Source: Gari tellinella (Eukaryota > Mollusca > Bivalvia > Cardiida > Psammobiidae). From it: 64,000 nt of DNA. Every line of letters begins with the position of its first letter. Positions within the stretch are counted from its first letter, which is position 1. Location: the NCBI GenBank assembly GCA_922989275.2, contig OV277870.1, positions 48,418,356-48,482,355 on the forward strand. The letters are read 5' to 3'. Made by a program: the position numbers and the translations under genes. Shown here piece after piece: positions 43,215 to 54,884 of the stretch. The notes under the pieces are model-generated. The model had not been told where the DNA came from and ran no database searches. It saw only the letters and a list, made by a program, of their open reading frames with translations.

Positions 43215-43225
43215 TCTCTCTGTTT
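43182..43225. repeat. (TTTC)n microsatellite
   Basis: TTTC repeated about nine times, then CTCTCTC. Confidence 0.95.
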
Positions 43226-43653
43226 CTTCAACCAATAATTATATAAAAAACTTATATTTGAAGAAAATACTCAACCCTTTGCTTGTTGATCGGGGCTTGA
43301 CTTGTTTATACAGACAGTTTGGATCCATATTAGACGATATGTTACTTGTCATACTTTGTTTTTCAATCTTGATCCAAACGTTTTTAACCTTGATTTATAT
43401 TTCTTTAATTGAAAATGTACCACTATTAAGCAGGCCACAACTGTTTATAGCACGATGACGTCGTGGTAGGCTTAGGGTTAATGGTGGTTGTGAAGTGTCT
43501 CGTTTCTCGGAGTTATCTCCCTTATATCAGGTGTTATCTCCCTTATGGCATGCCTGTCCATTGTCTTAGCCCTGTCTGCCAGATAACATAAGAAACTAGA
43601 GTGCTGGGGAAACTCTACTAGGAATGCTCTTGAGAAATCAAGTGTTATAATAA

Positions 43654-43903
43654 TACACAGTGCACAAGACGTTATTCTCTCCCAATAAATGCGTTTACGC
43701 TAAAACTATTATTTCCATTGCAAACAGTTTGGAGCCAGATCAGACGCCGGGTAACCCGGCGTCTGATCAGGCTCCAAACTGTTTGCCACTGAGGTTAAAA
43801 TTGAAAGTTAGACATTTCAAGAAGTTGTAGTTTTCTCCATTTTAGTGAATTACGTTTGTGTTTCGTTTGCGTTTAAACGGGAAAGAATAACATCTCCACT
43901 GTA
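43654..43903 (+). mobile_element. Family A MITE, older copy
   Basis: TACACAGTGCACAAGACG to ACATCTCCACTG/TA; core still near perfect while the ends have diverged. Confidence 0.8.
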
Positions 43904-44168
43904 ACCCCCCGGCTGCAACTTTGAAGCAATTGTCGTCTGCTTTTATTTCTCAAAATTAAATTTTAGATAAATTGCCAAAATTAATATTGTAATGAATGTC
44001 GAAACTGCGTTACTTGACATCTGATCAGACTGAAATAACCATTATGCATCGGATAAGGGAGTGAAGGTGTTACATTGTACAGATTATCTAATGCAGTGGA
44101 ACCCCTCCAAACCGGAACCTCTAAATACTCTCTAAAACAGGACACAGGACAGTCTTTGGTCCCGTTTC

Positions 44169-44591
44169 CAACCAGTTACACCGTAAATATGCCTTTTTAC
44201 GTCTTTGGTTTATTTCTACACTGAAGTAAATAGTTCCGCTTTATACATTCTAACAAATGATAGCTTGAAGCAGTTTCAACATGCTTTAACTCTTTACCTG
44301 ATAGCCTATTTCTTGTGTTGAAGATAGATGACCACTTAAAGCAGATTGAAAGTAAAGCAGAATGCGCCTTAGGGCGCATTCTGCTTTACTTTCAGCCTGC
44401 TTTAAGCTTTCATGTGCTATAATATAGAAAATATTCCCTATAAAACATATTCATTACTGATTAATTGGAACTATTTTCTTCAGCGGATGAATAAATCATA
44501 TCCGCTAAAAGGCGCTTCTATTTGGGAAAGGGTTAAGTGGTCAGCTATCTTCCATACTAGAAACATACTATGGACTAATGCAATGGGTTAA
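44169..44591. mobile_element. Family E MITE (outer) nested in K
   Basis: Left ACCAGTTACACCGTAAATAT...AGCAGTTTCAACATGCTTTAA; right GTGGTCAGCTATCTTCCATA...CAATGGGTTAA. Its hairpin core is deleted. Confidence 0.7.
44286..44536. mobile_element. Family E MITE (inner) inserted at TTAA in E
   Basis: TTAACTCTTTACCTGATAGC to GGGAAAGGGTTAA; intact core AGCAGAATGCGCCTTAGGGC. Host joint is TGCTTTAA/GTGGTC. Confidence 0.85.
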
Positions 44592-44674
44592 ATCCCCTCT
44601 GAACTGGAAACCCCTCTAAACGGGAAATCTATGTTGTCCCCACACATGTCCGGCTTTAGAGGGGTTTCACTGCA

Positions 44675-44820
44675 AATGAAGAGCGTTGTTCTCTTTCCGT
44701 TTTTACTAAACAAACGCAAACGCAATGTCATGAAATGTAGAAAATAACCGATCATTTGATGTTTTGTTACTACCCTTGTTACTCGACGTCTGATCTTGTC
44801 ACATTAAAAATTATTTACTG
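44675..44820 (-). mobile_element. Family A MITE fragment
   Basis: CGTTGTTCTCTTTCCG...AAACGCAAACGCAATG...GTAGAAAATAACCGATCA, then TTACTCGACGTCTGATCTTG; right end absent. Confidence 0.55.
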
Positions 44821-45100
44821 CTCTGTCTGTGTGTGTGCGCCTCTCTCTCTGTCTTCCTCTCTCTGTCTTCCTCTCTCTCTCCCCCTCTCTCTCTGTCTGT
44901 ATGTTTCTCTCCCTCTCGCTCTGTTTATCTGTGCCTCACTGTCTTTGTCTGTCTCTCTCTCTCCGTCTCTCTCACTCTCTCCGTTTTCTATCGCTGTTTC
45001 TTTCCGTCTCTATATGTCCGTCTGCTCTGTCTTTCTGCATGTTTGTCTGGTTGCTCGTGGTTCTGTATGTCCGTCTGTCTGTCTATCTGTATGTCAGCGT
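44821..45100. repeat. CT/GTCTGT-rich microsatellite tract
   Basis: CTCTGT, CTCTCT and GTCTGT steps for about 270 bases, open in several frames only because the repeat lacks stops. Confidence 0.9.
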
Positions 45101-45632
45101 AGCTCTGTTCACCATGCCAGAAGGCTACCAGTGTTATATAGATGGCTGTGTACCCTACATTGAGAATCACCAACAGGGCCAAACTATCACGTATCACCGG
45201 CCAGCAGCATCAAGGCTAGGGCCATCGTCCGTACCTTGTATTTTAACAAGGTATTTCAGGATTTTTCATATTTAGGATAAAATTTACATAAAGCAGGCAG
45301 GAATGTATAAAATGTGCTCCGCTCTGTTAGTTAGTATAGTGTTACAAAATATATGACTGAAGTTTTAGTTTACTGTCGTTTTGTAGCCTGGTTAGTATAT
45401 ATCGACATTAAAGGCATTGACAAGGAGCAACAATATCATTTGTATTTCTTAACCCATTGAACCTTAGTGACACATAGACGCGTCATTTACAAACAGCATT
45501 CCTGTGGTAAGTTTACTTGTCCTATATGCAAACATATAAAAATGAAATTTTCCATTTCACGCAGGATATTACTGTATCTTACAATATATGCCGTAGGGTC
45601 GTTTATAACACATGCATAATTTTCAAAATGCT
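45101..45632. other. No gene seen; short D fragment
   Basis: TTAACCCATTGAACCTTAGT (45450) starts a D element that keeps only ACAAACAGCATTCCTGTGG and CTTGTCCTATATGCAAAC. The rest has no recognised content. Confidence 0.45.
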
Positions 45633-45860
45633 TTAACTCTTTCACTGCCAATTTTATCGTCTGCTCTATCCGTCTAACCGCCAAATTATCGTCTGCATTG
45701 GTAAAGTGTCGTCTGCAACATTTATAAGATCAGCTTTAGGTCTGCTTTGACTGAAGGAAGGTCAATACGATTGTCAAACAGTTTGGATCCTGATCAGACG
45801 CCGCGTTACGCGGCGTCTGATCAGGATCAAAACTGTTTGCTTATTCGCCTTTTTTATTGG
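45633..45860. mobile_element. Family C MITE
   Basis: TTAACTCTTTCACTGCC with TATCGTCTGC twice. The core at 45775-45840 is perfect save one base (TTGGATCCTGATCAGACGCC). Right end unclear. Confidence 0.7.
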
Positions 45861-46911
45861 TATGCAGAGTAGAGCATATGCCTGCCGATCGTAACTTGAT
45901 TAGAAGTTGCGAACGGTATAGAGCTTGCCATTCGTCTTTAGGATTTCCTCTAATCAAAACATTGCATAAATCTTTTTTGGACAAATTTTGCAGACGACAA
46001 AATGTTTAAAGCAAACGTCAAATAGCCATACAGATGCGGATCTAGAAGTTGCTGACAGAATGACTAAGGAGTTCTCTCCCCTAGCACGATGCAACGATGT
46101 ACATCGGTAATTTGCAAAAAAAACGCTTTAATTAGAAAAGAATAGGCCCTACCGTTAAGTCTCGCCGCGACGAAAGAGCGAAAGCGGGACATATACATGT
46201 ATAAGTATAGCATTTCTGACGGCGGTGACAGGTTCAAACATCTGTAGGCTATTTTGGTTTGACATTGACCTTGCCTTTTGATATTGGTCTCTGACCTATA
46301 TTACGGTGTTGCGTTTCGGTCAGTTATGGACTAAGCACTGCAGCAGCAGTAATGCAATTTCACATACGGACCCACCTTTGTGCGTATATCATGTTGCCTT
46401 TCAGTTTGGTGACATTGACCTTGGTCACTTTGACTTACATTAAGCTTCTTGCGTAAAGGTCAGTAATTGGCATAGCTCTGCAGCATATGTCACGCAATGT
46501 CACATGCTGGTTAATCTCAACGAGAACAGCATGTTGCATTATAGTTTGTTGACCTGGTCTTTTGACCTTGACCTCTTGGTGCCTAGATTCAGTTTTGATT
46601 TTTACGTCATTAATGGAAAATGTGCTTTAATTAGGGTCACACAATTTTATATACTGATGCGATATTCGACTATGCTTATCGTTATTTAAATCTGATATAT
46701 TTTGGTATAAAAATGATTTTGGCATTTCGAAAGCATAGCCCAAATTTTCACAAAATACTTAACTTGATCCGCCATAGCACATATAAGACGCTGAACCTCA
46801 AACGTTACCTTTCGGTTGCTACCTTACTCTCTGCTTCAGTTGTAGTCTGCAATAGTTCTTAAAATTTTATTCTAAAAGCTATTCAAGTTAAAGAAATTCA
46901 AACATAGAGGT
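45861..46911. other. No gene seen; GACCTTGACC-rich tract
   Basis: 46240-46580 has repeated GACATTGACCTTG, GGTGTTGCG/GCTTCTTGCG and AGCTCTGCAGCA phrases spaced about 145 bases apart, a diverged tandem repeat. ORFs are unsupported. Confidence 0.45.
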
Positions 46912-47016
46912 CAAATAGTTCGGATGCAGATCAGACGCCGCGTTTCGCGGCGTCTGATCTGCATCCAAACTGTTTGCAAATTCTACCCAAGTATCGGCTA
47001 GTGGGCACAGGGTTAA
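46912..47016. mobile_element. Family C hairpin with right end
   Basis: Core TCGGATGCAGATCAGACGCC, centre GCGTTTCGC, then GGCACAGGGTTAA. Left end not clear. Confidence 0.65.
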
Positions 47017-47052
47017 TCTGAGGTAAGATCTAAGCGGGCATCCGTAATACTA

Positions 47053-47243
47053 TCGTACTTCGATATCTCGAACTCGTTTCAAGTCGAACTTAACCATTTT
47101 TTACAGCTTAACTTCATTATTTCAGAATCGCTTAAGTCGAACATATCCGTATTTCAAAGTTAAAACATGGCCGAGCCACGTTTTAACTTTGAAATAGGAT
47201 ATGTTTGACTTAAGAGAGTTCTAGATTTCGAGGATGGACTGTA
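47053..47243. mobile_element. Family F MITE
   Basis: CGTACTTCGATATCTCGAAC to GATTTCGAGGATGGACTG/TA; core TATTTCAAAGTTAAAACATGG and complement. Confidence 0.8.
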
Positions 47244-47499
47244 TAGGTATAAAATACGTAAAATTCGAGCCTTAAAACGCTCCATAAATCACGTGACTAG
47301 AGTGAAACATAAAGCTAGGTCAGGGGAGATGCGCGGTCAGGCAGGGAGACAAGAAATATGACATGTCACGCGCAGCAGAAATATTAATACATCCTTACCG
47401 CCTATTCAGGCCATTGCTCCTCTTTAGAAGATGGTATATGTTTTGGGGACTTATGCTTCCTATAAAGTAACTCATTCACCCCTGAAACCTTAAATGTAA

Positions 47500-48690
47500 C
47501 ACTCCCGTTTTTAATTAAGTGTTGTCGATGTTTGACCATTTAACGGGGTTTAGCTCACTTTTTCTCTGAAACCAATAGCCCCAGTGTAACCAAACTTGGT
47601 CAGATACATGCTGCTGATTGAGCCTCAAGGTAATATCTAAAAAATAAATCTCCGAAACTACAATTTGCACCAAAATGTTTCTGATAGACATCAAAAGTTG
47701 TCCAAAGAATTTTGATCCATCAAAAATATGGCCGCCAGAGAGCGTGGTCATTTTTCGTGTTCGGAAAAATCGAATGAAAAGTTAGTAACTCTCTAGAAGT
47801 CATACTTTTAGTTATATCGCTATGAGATTTTTTCAGTGTAATGTCCTTGGTAATATTAAGGTCATACACGAATTATAAGTCATGTCGAGTCATAAAGTAG
47901 GTCAGTAGATCAAATTGCAGAAAGAGCCTGTTGCAACTCCAGAGGCCACATAGTTAGTCCAATCTTCTTGAAACTTGCTTAGAATGATCATCTTGGCAAT
48001 AACTAGACATTATAATAGTATGGGTTACATAAGATTAAAAAGTAGACCAGTAGGTCAAAACATAGAAAAAGTTTCTAAACACTTTATATGAGCCAGAGTT
48101 TTAGCCACACATTCCCACAACTTGCTCTATAAAATTATCACATAAACAAAATCTAAACAGTGTATTTATAGGTCAAATCATAGGAAAAACTTCAGAGTAC
48201 TTTAGGACCCACATTTTGGCCGTAATTTCATGAAACTAGCTGTGAATAATGCCCTTGGCATAATCTAGGTCATTATGAGTTTGGGTTTTGTCGAACTAAA
48301 AAGTAGGTCAGTAGGGTAAATCATAGAAAGGGCTTCTGAACACTTTTAGGGTCATATTTTAGCCCTAAATTCATGAAACAATGATCACCGAGACAAATCT
48401 AGATAATATTTGGATACGTATTATGGCAGGTCAAAAAGTAGGTCAGTAGGTCAAATCATATGAAAGACTTCTGAACCCTCTTAAGGTCACCTTTAAGCCT
48501 ATGCTCAAAACTGACAAATCATATGCTTTAGAACAAACTCAGAATCAACTGCGTAACTTTGTATAACCTTGGACTCTGATATTGAACATAGGGAACCACC
48601 CCTGTGCCCAGAAAAGGTGGATGATTCTGGTAGACTGAAAATAAAGCATAAAGTTTCTACGTGAGCGATTGGGCTCACCTTAGCAAAGCC
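47500..48690. repeat. Mollusc-type AAAAGTAGGTCAGTAGGTCAA tandem element
   Basis: AAAGTAGGTCAGTAGGTC or a variant recurs near 47895, 48040, 48298 and 48434, each followed by AAATCATAGAAAAACTTCTG. It ends GTGAGCGATTGGGCTCACC, resembling the terminus at 3165. No ORF. Confidence 0.6.
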
Positions 48691-48840
48691 CAGTCACTGT
48701 AAGTTTTCGGATGAGTTCGATTATGTTTGAAATCATTAGGCCAAGAGTTATCTGTTCTTTGTGTGTTGAAAATGACATATTTAACAGTGTTTACACTCTA
48801 GCAACTACCGTTTTGAATAGACTTTAGTCATTCTTGCACA

Positions 48841-49089
48841 TATAGTGGAGAATGTGTTATTCTTTCCCAATAAACGCGTTTACGCTAAAACTATTATTTG
48901 CAGTGCAAACAGTTTGGAGCCAGATCAGACGCCGGGTAACCCGGCGTCTGATCAAGCTCCAAACTGTTGCCACCAAGATAAACATGAAATATCAGAATTG
49001 TCCAATAGTTGTTCTTTTCTACGTTTTAGTGCTTTGCGTTTGCGTACGTTTGCGTTTAAACGGGAAAGAATAACAGATTCTCCACTGTA
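48841..49089 (+). mobile_element. Family A MITE
   Basis: TA/TAGTGGAGAATGTGTTATTC to CAGATTCTCCACTG/TA; one base lost in the right core arm. Confidence 0.9.
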
Positions 49090-49895
49090 TAATGTATATA
49101 AGTTATTGAAGGAGTGCACTTATTGTTGAAATCGGATTATTGTGAAAATAATTGTCTGTCCTAGGTGTACTAAGAATTGCTAGAAAATGGCTTTATTTTA
49201 GTATTGTTTACGTTATAGTGTCTACAAGTTTAAATTGATTTTGTTAAACTATATTATGGCTATATTGGGCTCTTAAATGAGTTCATTGTATGGCCGAATC
49301 GGTCGATTTGGTCAAGAATTATCTCCCTTGATAAGTTGAAAACGCCATATCTAACAGTGTTTACACTCTAGCAACTACATTGTACACTTTTCTGCGAGTT
49401 TTGATTATATTTTCACAAAATGTATAGAAGTATGAGTTTTTGAAGGTGCTAGATTCAGTACTGTTGGTCGCAAAGTGTTGCGTCAAGAGTTATCTACCCT
49501 TGATGTACATGTACATTGATAAAACGTTGTATAACTATATATGGCTGCAAGTTCTCTAATAGTTTTCATCATGTTTGAAATCGGGCTAATCAGTCAAACG
49601 TTATCTTCCATTTATGGCTCAAAATGCCCTATTTAACAGTGTCTACTCTCTAGCAGCTACAGGTTTCAATTCATTTTGGTTTTACTTCCACACAATATAC
49701 CATAATGTTACGCGCAAAGAAGTATAAGTTCATGTGTGTAAAATCAGACAACTGTTTTCAAAGTTATCTGCCCCTGGTGTACTCAGCTATACTAGAATAT
49801 GTCATATTCCAATACTGATACACTCTTCCGTCTACAAATGTGAATTACTTTAGATAAAACTTGTTTTGATTATGGGTGAAACTCAAAGGTGACAC

Positions 49896-50145
49896 TACAG
49901 TGGAGAATCTGTTATTCTTTCCCGTTTAAACGCAAACGTACGCAAACGCAAAGCGCTAAAACGTAGAAAAGAACAACTTTTGGACAATTCTGATATTTCA
50001 TGTTTATCTTGGTGGCAAAAAGTTTGGAGCCTGATCAGACGCCGGGTTACCCGGCGTCTGATCTGGCTCCAAACTGTTTGCAGTGCAAATAATAGTTTTA
50101 GCGTAAACGCGTTTATTGGGAAAGAATAACAGATTCTCCACTGTA
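49896..50145 (-). mobile_element. Family A MITE
   Basis: TA/CAGTGGAGAATCTGTTATTC to CAGATTCTCCACTG/TA. The uninterrupted relative at 3143-3155 has a single TA (AAAGCTATCAGG), confirming the target duplication. Confidence 0.92.
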
Positions 50146-50215
50146 TCAAGTTCAATTACAACAGGTGATCGTTATCATGTCCTTCAATGCCCTCTTGTTA
50201 TTTTACTTTTAGCAT

Positions 50216-51008
50216 GCTTTAAATGTACAATCGCCTGTCTAAAACACCGAAAACCTCTATGAAGTAAAGGGGTAAACTGCAATTTGTTGAATCAGTTCGA
50301 ATTTCTTAAAGTGGCCGTTCAACAAGGTTTATAAAGTGTCCAGTCGTAAGTCTGTAATTTCGTTCATGTCAAAAATGTGTCAGCTCGGGTGTGTGTGACA
50401 TATGTACCTGTCAACATTGGCCCCAGGTGTAACTCACATAGTGTCTGCTTCAGTTAGCGCCGTTACCATGGAAACATGGCGTGCTTTCCAAATTAAAGCA
50501 TATATTTGCACATTTAAAGAGTGGGTGTAGGTTTACTGTTATACCAGTTATTGTGTCTGAATAATGAACTGGGCGCTGCACTTAAACATTAAAAACTTCA
50601 TCTTAAACGAAATCCCAATAAACCCTTCACTGCCATATAATATTTGCGAACTGCTCGGGTCCTGCTCAGACGCCGAGAAACAGTGTGTCCAAACGGAAAT
50701 CGAAATTTTTGCATTCGTACCGAATTTTTTCAACCAAAGTCCCTTATATCTCGAAAGTTTTATAACAACAATATAATATACTACAATCAACAGTAAGTAT
50801 TAACAAATTCACCCCTGAGATTTCATATGCAGACGATAAAATTTGGCAGTAAAATGTAAACTGGCTGCTTATACAAAATGCAGGTAAATCTGAAAAGTTA
50901 ACATTGTTATAAGGTACCAATTATGGCAGGCCTGCCATAAGTTGATAAAAAAATCCTAAGATTTCAATTTTTTTCAATTTTTCAAGCCCGGTTTTCCTGA
51001 TTATACCT
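50216..51008. other. No gene seen; degraded C element
   Basis: 50618-50840 has AACCCTTCACTGCC, GCTCAGACGCCGAG and GCAGACGATAAAATTTGGCA in C order, but no intact hairpin. The rest is AT-rich. Confidence 0.45.
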
Positions 51009-51130
51009 TTAACCCATAGTCTGTTTCTAGTTTTATGACACGTGATGCTTATATCAGGTTGAAAGTAAAGCAGAATGCGCCTTAAGGCACATTCTGCTTT
51101 ACTTTCAGTCTGTTTTAAGTTTCTATCTGA
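51009..51130. mobile_element. Family E MITE fragment
   Basis: TTAACCCATAGTCTGTTTCT with intact core AAAGCAGAATGCGCCTTAAG; right end lost into TCTATCTGAC. Confidence 0.65.
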
Positions 51131-51581
51131 CTGTTGGAATAAAAATCCGAATATTTTGGAAAAATCCGGAGAAATGGCAGCCCTGGAATAGTCTGTTACC
51201 CGGTCACCGCCGCATATGAATGCGACTAAAGTCGAAATCTCAAACATTTTGAATTCAAATCAGACGCCGTGTCACGCCAAACTGTTTGGCACTCCTTTCC
51301 TCATTTTTCAGTCAAAAAAAATAAATGCTTTGGCATAAAATTGCAAACGAGACAACTATACCAGACGATATTTTGTCTGCGCAAAATCAACCGATTAAAT
51401 TTGGCGAGGAAAGGGTTAGTTCCAACAATAAGTACTTATTTGGTATATGGGTGTTGATGCAGTATTTTGTTGCATAATAGATATACTTTATTTATGTTGT
51501 CGGTACATTTGGCAGATCTATTATGAAACACCAAAACATTTTCATCACGTTTTTCTTCCGCATTCCATAGTGAAAAGACTG

Positions 51582-51831
51582 TACAGTGGAGAATCTCTTA
51601 TTCTTTCCCGTTTAAACGCAAACGTACGCAAGCGCAAAGCACTACAACGTAGAAAAGTACAACTTTTTGACAATTTTGATAATTCATGTTTATCTTGGTG
51701 GCAAACAGTTTGGAGCCTGATCAGACGCCGGGTTACCCGGCGTCTGATCTGTCTCCAAACTGTTTGCAGTGGAAATAAACGTTTTAGCGTAAACGCGTTT
51801 ATTGGGAAAGAATAACACATTCTCCACTGTA
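51582..51831 (-). mobile_element. Family A MITE
   Basis: TA/CAGTGGAGAATCTCTTATTC to CACATTCTCCACTG/TA; core with one mismatch (CTGTCTCC). Confidence 0.92.
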
Positions 51832-52032
51832 TGATAAAATGTACAAAATTTACACAATACACTTGAAGCACCTCAACGAAATTCGTGAAATAAGTCTAAT
51901 GGCTTGACACAGCAAACAATGTGTCACGAGAAACATGCCAGATCTCAAAAGATATGTTCACGAATAATTAATTCCGGACAAATTGCACGTCATTTTGCTA
52001 TACTCATAATTAGTCTCATATGCAGCAATCTG

Positions 52033-52525
52033 GTGCCCGTTTCATAAAACTTCGTACAACAAAAACGGTCGTAAGTCAAAACTTTGAATACATTTAATAT
52101 CTTATTTCTATATTTAATCCTGTCTTATGATATCTCTTTGGAATCTTCTTTTTAAGGGAATTCCAAAGAGATGTCACAAGACAGTATTAGATGGAGAAAT
52201 AAATAAAAATTGAGACTTTTATAATCTGACTTACGACAACATTACTTTTGTCGTACAGTGGGGAATGTGTTATTCTTTCCCAATAAACGCGTTTACCCTA
52301 AAACTATTATTTGCAGTGCAAACAGTTTGGAGCCAGATCAGACGCCGGGTAACCCGGCGTCTGATCAGGCTCCAAACTATTTGCCACCAAGATAAACATG
52401 AACTATCAGAATTGTCCAAAAGTTGTTCTTTTCTACGTTTTAGCGCTTTGCGTTTGCGTACTTTTGCGTTTAAACGGGAAAGAATAACAGATTCTCCACT
52501 GTACGGCCCCTATACTCTACAAGCT
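52033..52525. mobile_element. Family G MITE with family A near its right end
   Basis: GTGCCCGTTTCATAAAACTT left; core GGAATCTTCTTTTTAAGGGA; inner CATTACTTTTGTCGTA. The A copy follows, then only CGGCCCC remains of the right end. Confidence 0.75.
52254..52503 (+). mobile_element. Family A MITE (nested in G)
   Basis: TA/CAGTGGGGAATGTGTTATTC to CAGATTCTCCACTG/TA; core intact. Confidence 0.92.
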
Positions 52526-52636
52526 CACCATTTAACCCATTGCCCTATAGCCTGTTTCAGTGTTTCACCATTACTCCATTGCCTTGTTTTCAGTGTTCAG
52601 TGTTCTGAAAATAATCTTTGTAAATCGAAATGCTTA

Positions 52637-52850
52637 TTAACCCTTCGCCTGCCACTCACGACTATAGCTCCATATGCAAACAGCTTGGATCCGGATGAGA
52701 CGCCGAGTAACTCGGCGTCTCATCCGGATCCAAGCTGTTTGACACTCGGACAACATTTTCAGCAATTTTGAGCAACTTTGAAGCACTTTGAAACTTGAAG
52801 CAGACGAGAAATATAGCAGACGACAATTTATTTGGCGGGCTAAGGGTTAA
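52637..52850. mobile_element. Family C MITE
   Basis: TTAACCCTTCGCCTGCCACT to GGCGGGCTAAGGGTTAA; core TTGGATCCGGATGAGACGCC perfect. Flanks resemble a split family E (GGATGCTTGACTTTCAGCC to the right). Confidence 0.82.
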
Positions 52851-53239
52851 GGATGCTTGACTTTCAGCCTATATTATGTTGTCATCTGTTTTCAAAACTT
52901 GAAGCAGGCTATTGGGTAATACGTTAAAAGAATCCAACAATGTTGTTGTTTTTCTTTCAGTCTTTCAATCTGACATGATTGGTCACAAATTACGAGGGTG
53001 TGTTATTCTGATCCAACACATGCATTTGCACTTGAAGATCTGATGCAGTCTACTGAAAACAATCAGGAGTCAGCTCGGACGCCGAGTGGGTCTTAGGATC
53101 GTGAAATTCACCAACTTATGGAGGCAGACGATCTGGGCTGCTATATATACTGTCTGGTATGTTAATCATGCAAGGTACGTATGACATAGTCAGCGGACAA
53201 TGCGTTATTCTTTCACGTTTAATCGCTTTATATTACTAC

Positions 53240-53607
53240 TACAGTGCACCCTCTCTCCAACGACACCCAATAGGAGACACAGATTGTGTTTGTATTGTTC
53301 AGAGGGAGTCGTTATAGGGAGGGAAAATTAAGACTTTGCTTACATTTGCGAAAACAGCTTGAATTCAGACCAGACACCGCGTAACGCGGCGTCTGGTCTG
53401 GATTCAAGCTGTTTATCACTCGTCATTATCTATAGATCTATTATATCAAAATGTCCACTTTAATGTAACTTTGAGAAACAACCGCAGACGACAATTTTAA
53501 GCAGACGATATGCGTTAGCCATAAATGTTCTGTTAAAGGAACTACGGCAAGGGTCGTTGTAAGGAGGGAGCCGTTGTTGGGAGGGAAGTTGTAGGGGGAG
53601 CACTGTA
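53240..53607. mobile_element. Family L MITE with C/A-type core
   Basis: TA/CAGTGCACCCTCTCTCCAAC to AGTTGTAGGGGGAGCACTG/TA; core GACCAGACACCGCGTAACGC and complement. Confidence 0.8.
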
Positions 53608-53617
53608 TTACAACATG

Positions 53618-53867
53618 TACAGTGGAGAATCTGTTATTCTTTCCCGTTTAAACGCAAACGTACGCAAACGCAAAGCACTAAAACGTAGAAAAGAACAACT
53701 TTTGGACAATTCTGATAATTCATGTTTATCTTGGTAGCAAACAGTTTGGAGCCTGATCAGACGCCGGGTTACCCGGCGTCTGATCTGGCTCCAAACTGTT
53801 TGCACTGCAAATAATAGTTTTAGCGTAAACGCGTTTATTGGGAAAGAATAACAGATTCTCCACTGTA
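53618..53867 (-). mobile_element. Family A MITE
   Basis: TA/CAGTGGAGAATCTGTTATTC to CAGATTCTCCACTG/TA; core intact. Eleven bases after an L element. Confidence 0.92.
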
Positions 53868-54381
53868 CTTAATGCATGAAGGAGAAACTGTTGGAAACTT
53901 TAGTTTGGAGCCTTGCAGTACAAATGTATGCTGGAGGTAATGACGATTTAACAAAAACCTGGGTGGGATAACGTTTGTTATTGAACTTATCTGCTGCATG
54001 CACAAACACTGATCACCATTGCATATGAGCCGTTCCATGACAAAACCTGCCTTATTGCAATTGCAAACAGTGTAGATCAAGGCATTGACCTAGAAATTTA
54101 GTAGTTTTATACACGGTATAAACCTTTTGTAGTGTAGACCAAACTCAGATACAGAGCCTGGAATGACAATGGTGCTTGGTAAGTACAGTAATGTTGCACG
54201 GCAATAAGGCAGGTTTTGTCATGGCACGGCTAAAATCTATAAGGAAACCTTTAAGTAAAGCACACATTATTCATTGCAATACCTGGGTTAGCCAAGACTT
54301 ACAAACCGAGTCCCAATTAGCAAGGAAATGGTAAATGTTCTATGATTTGACTTCTGGTCGTACGAACACGTCCATATTAAT

Positions 54382-54593
54382 TTAACTCTTGGCATGCTTG
54401 GTATTTTTTCGTCTGCAACAACTGTCGTCTGCTTTTTTCGAAAAAAATATCGATTTTTTTTCTTTTCAAAATAAGGTCAGAGTGTCAAATAGTTTGGATC
54501 CTGATGAGACGCCGCGTCACGCGGCGTCTCATCAGGATCAAAACTGTTTGCAAATGGTAATCACGGTTTCATCCCTAGCTTGCAAAGAGTTAA
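54382..54593. mobile_element. Family C MITE
   Basis: TTAACTCTTGGCATGCTTGG to AGCTTGCAAAGAGTTAA; core TTGGATCCTGATGAGACGCC, centre GCGTCACGC. CGTCTGCAACAACTGTCGTC gives the C signature. Confidence 0.82.
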
Positions 54594-54884
54594 TTTAAGC
54601 TGACAGGCCAGAAGGTAGTGTGTGTTAGTTTTCACCAAGTATCTTCAGTGACTTGTCGTTTATCTCAACTGCCATCTGTGAATTTGAATAAGTTTGTATC
54701 GAACATGACCGCAGGGTCTACTAGTAAATACACAAACCACTGATCGCTGTCTACAATCAAATTCCCAGCATAGTGAAATGTTCATTTGACAGGCGAAAAA
54801 TCGGACACCTTGTTGAAACAGTGATGGCCAAGGACGAAAGATGATTTCTATCATGATTATCATGACTATGAGGTAAGATCAATG

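Larger units (their letters stand above)
44092..44674. mobile_element. Family K MITE hosting nested E elements
   Basis: TGCAGTGGAACCCCTCCAAA on the left and its complement-like TTTAGAGGGGTTTCACTGCA on the right. Inner phrases CTCTAAAACAGGACA and CTCTAAACGGGAAATC. The middle is occupied by E in E. Confidence 0.8.
48700..50215 (+). mobile_element. Divergent relative of the 1972-3195 element, hit twice by family A
   Basis: Shares TAAGTTTTCGGATGAGTTCG, GCCAAGAGTTATCT, ATTTAACAGTGTTTACACTC and the end TCAATGCCCTCTTGTT with the first element. A copies at 48841 and 49896 interrupt it. Confidence 0.65.

Noticed and set aside
44756..45275. ORFs of 89-148 codons, Ser/Leu-rich
   Set aside because: They translate the CT/GTCTGT microsatellite in three frames; no domain, and the repeat simply lacks stops.
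52265..52771. 168-codon ORF
   Set aside because: Reads through a family A MITE, E fragments and a family C hairpin; composed wholly of repeats.
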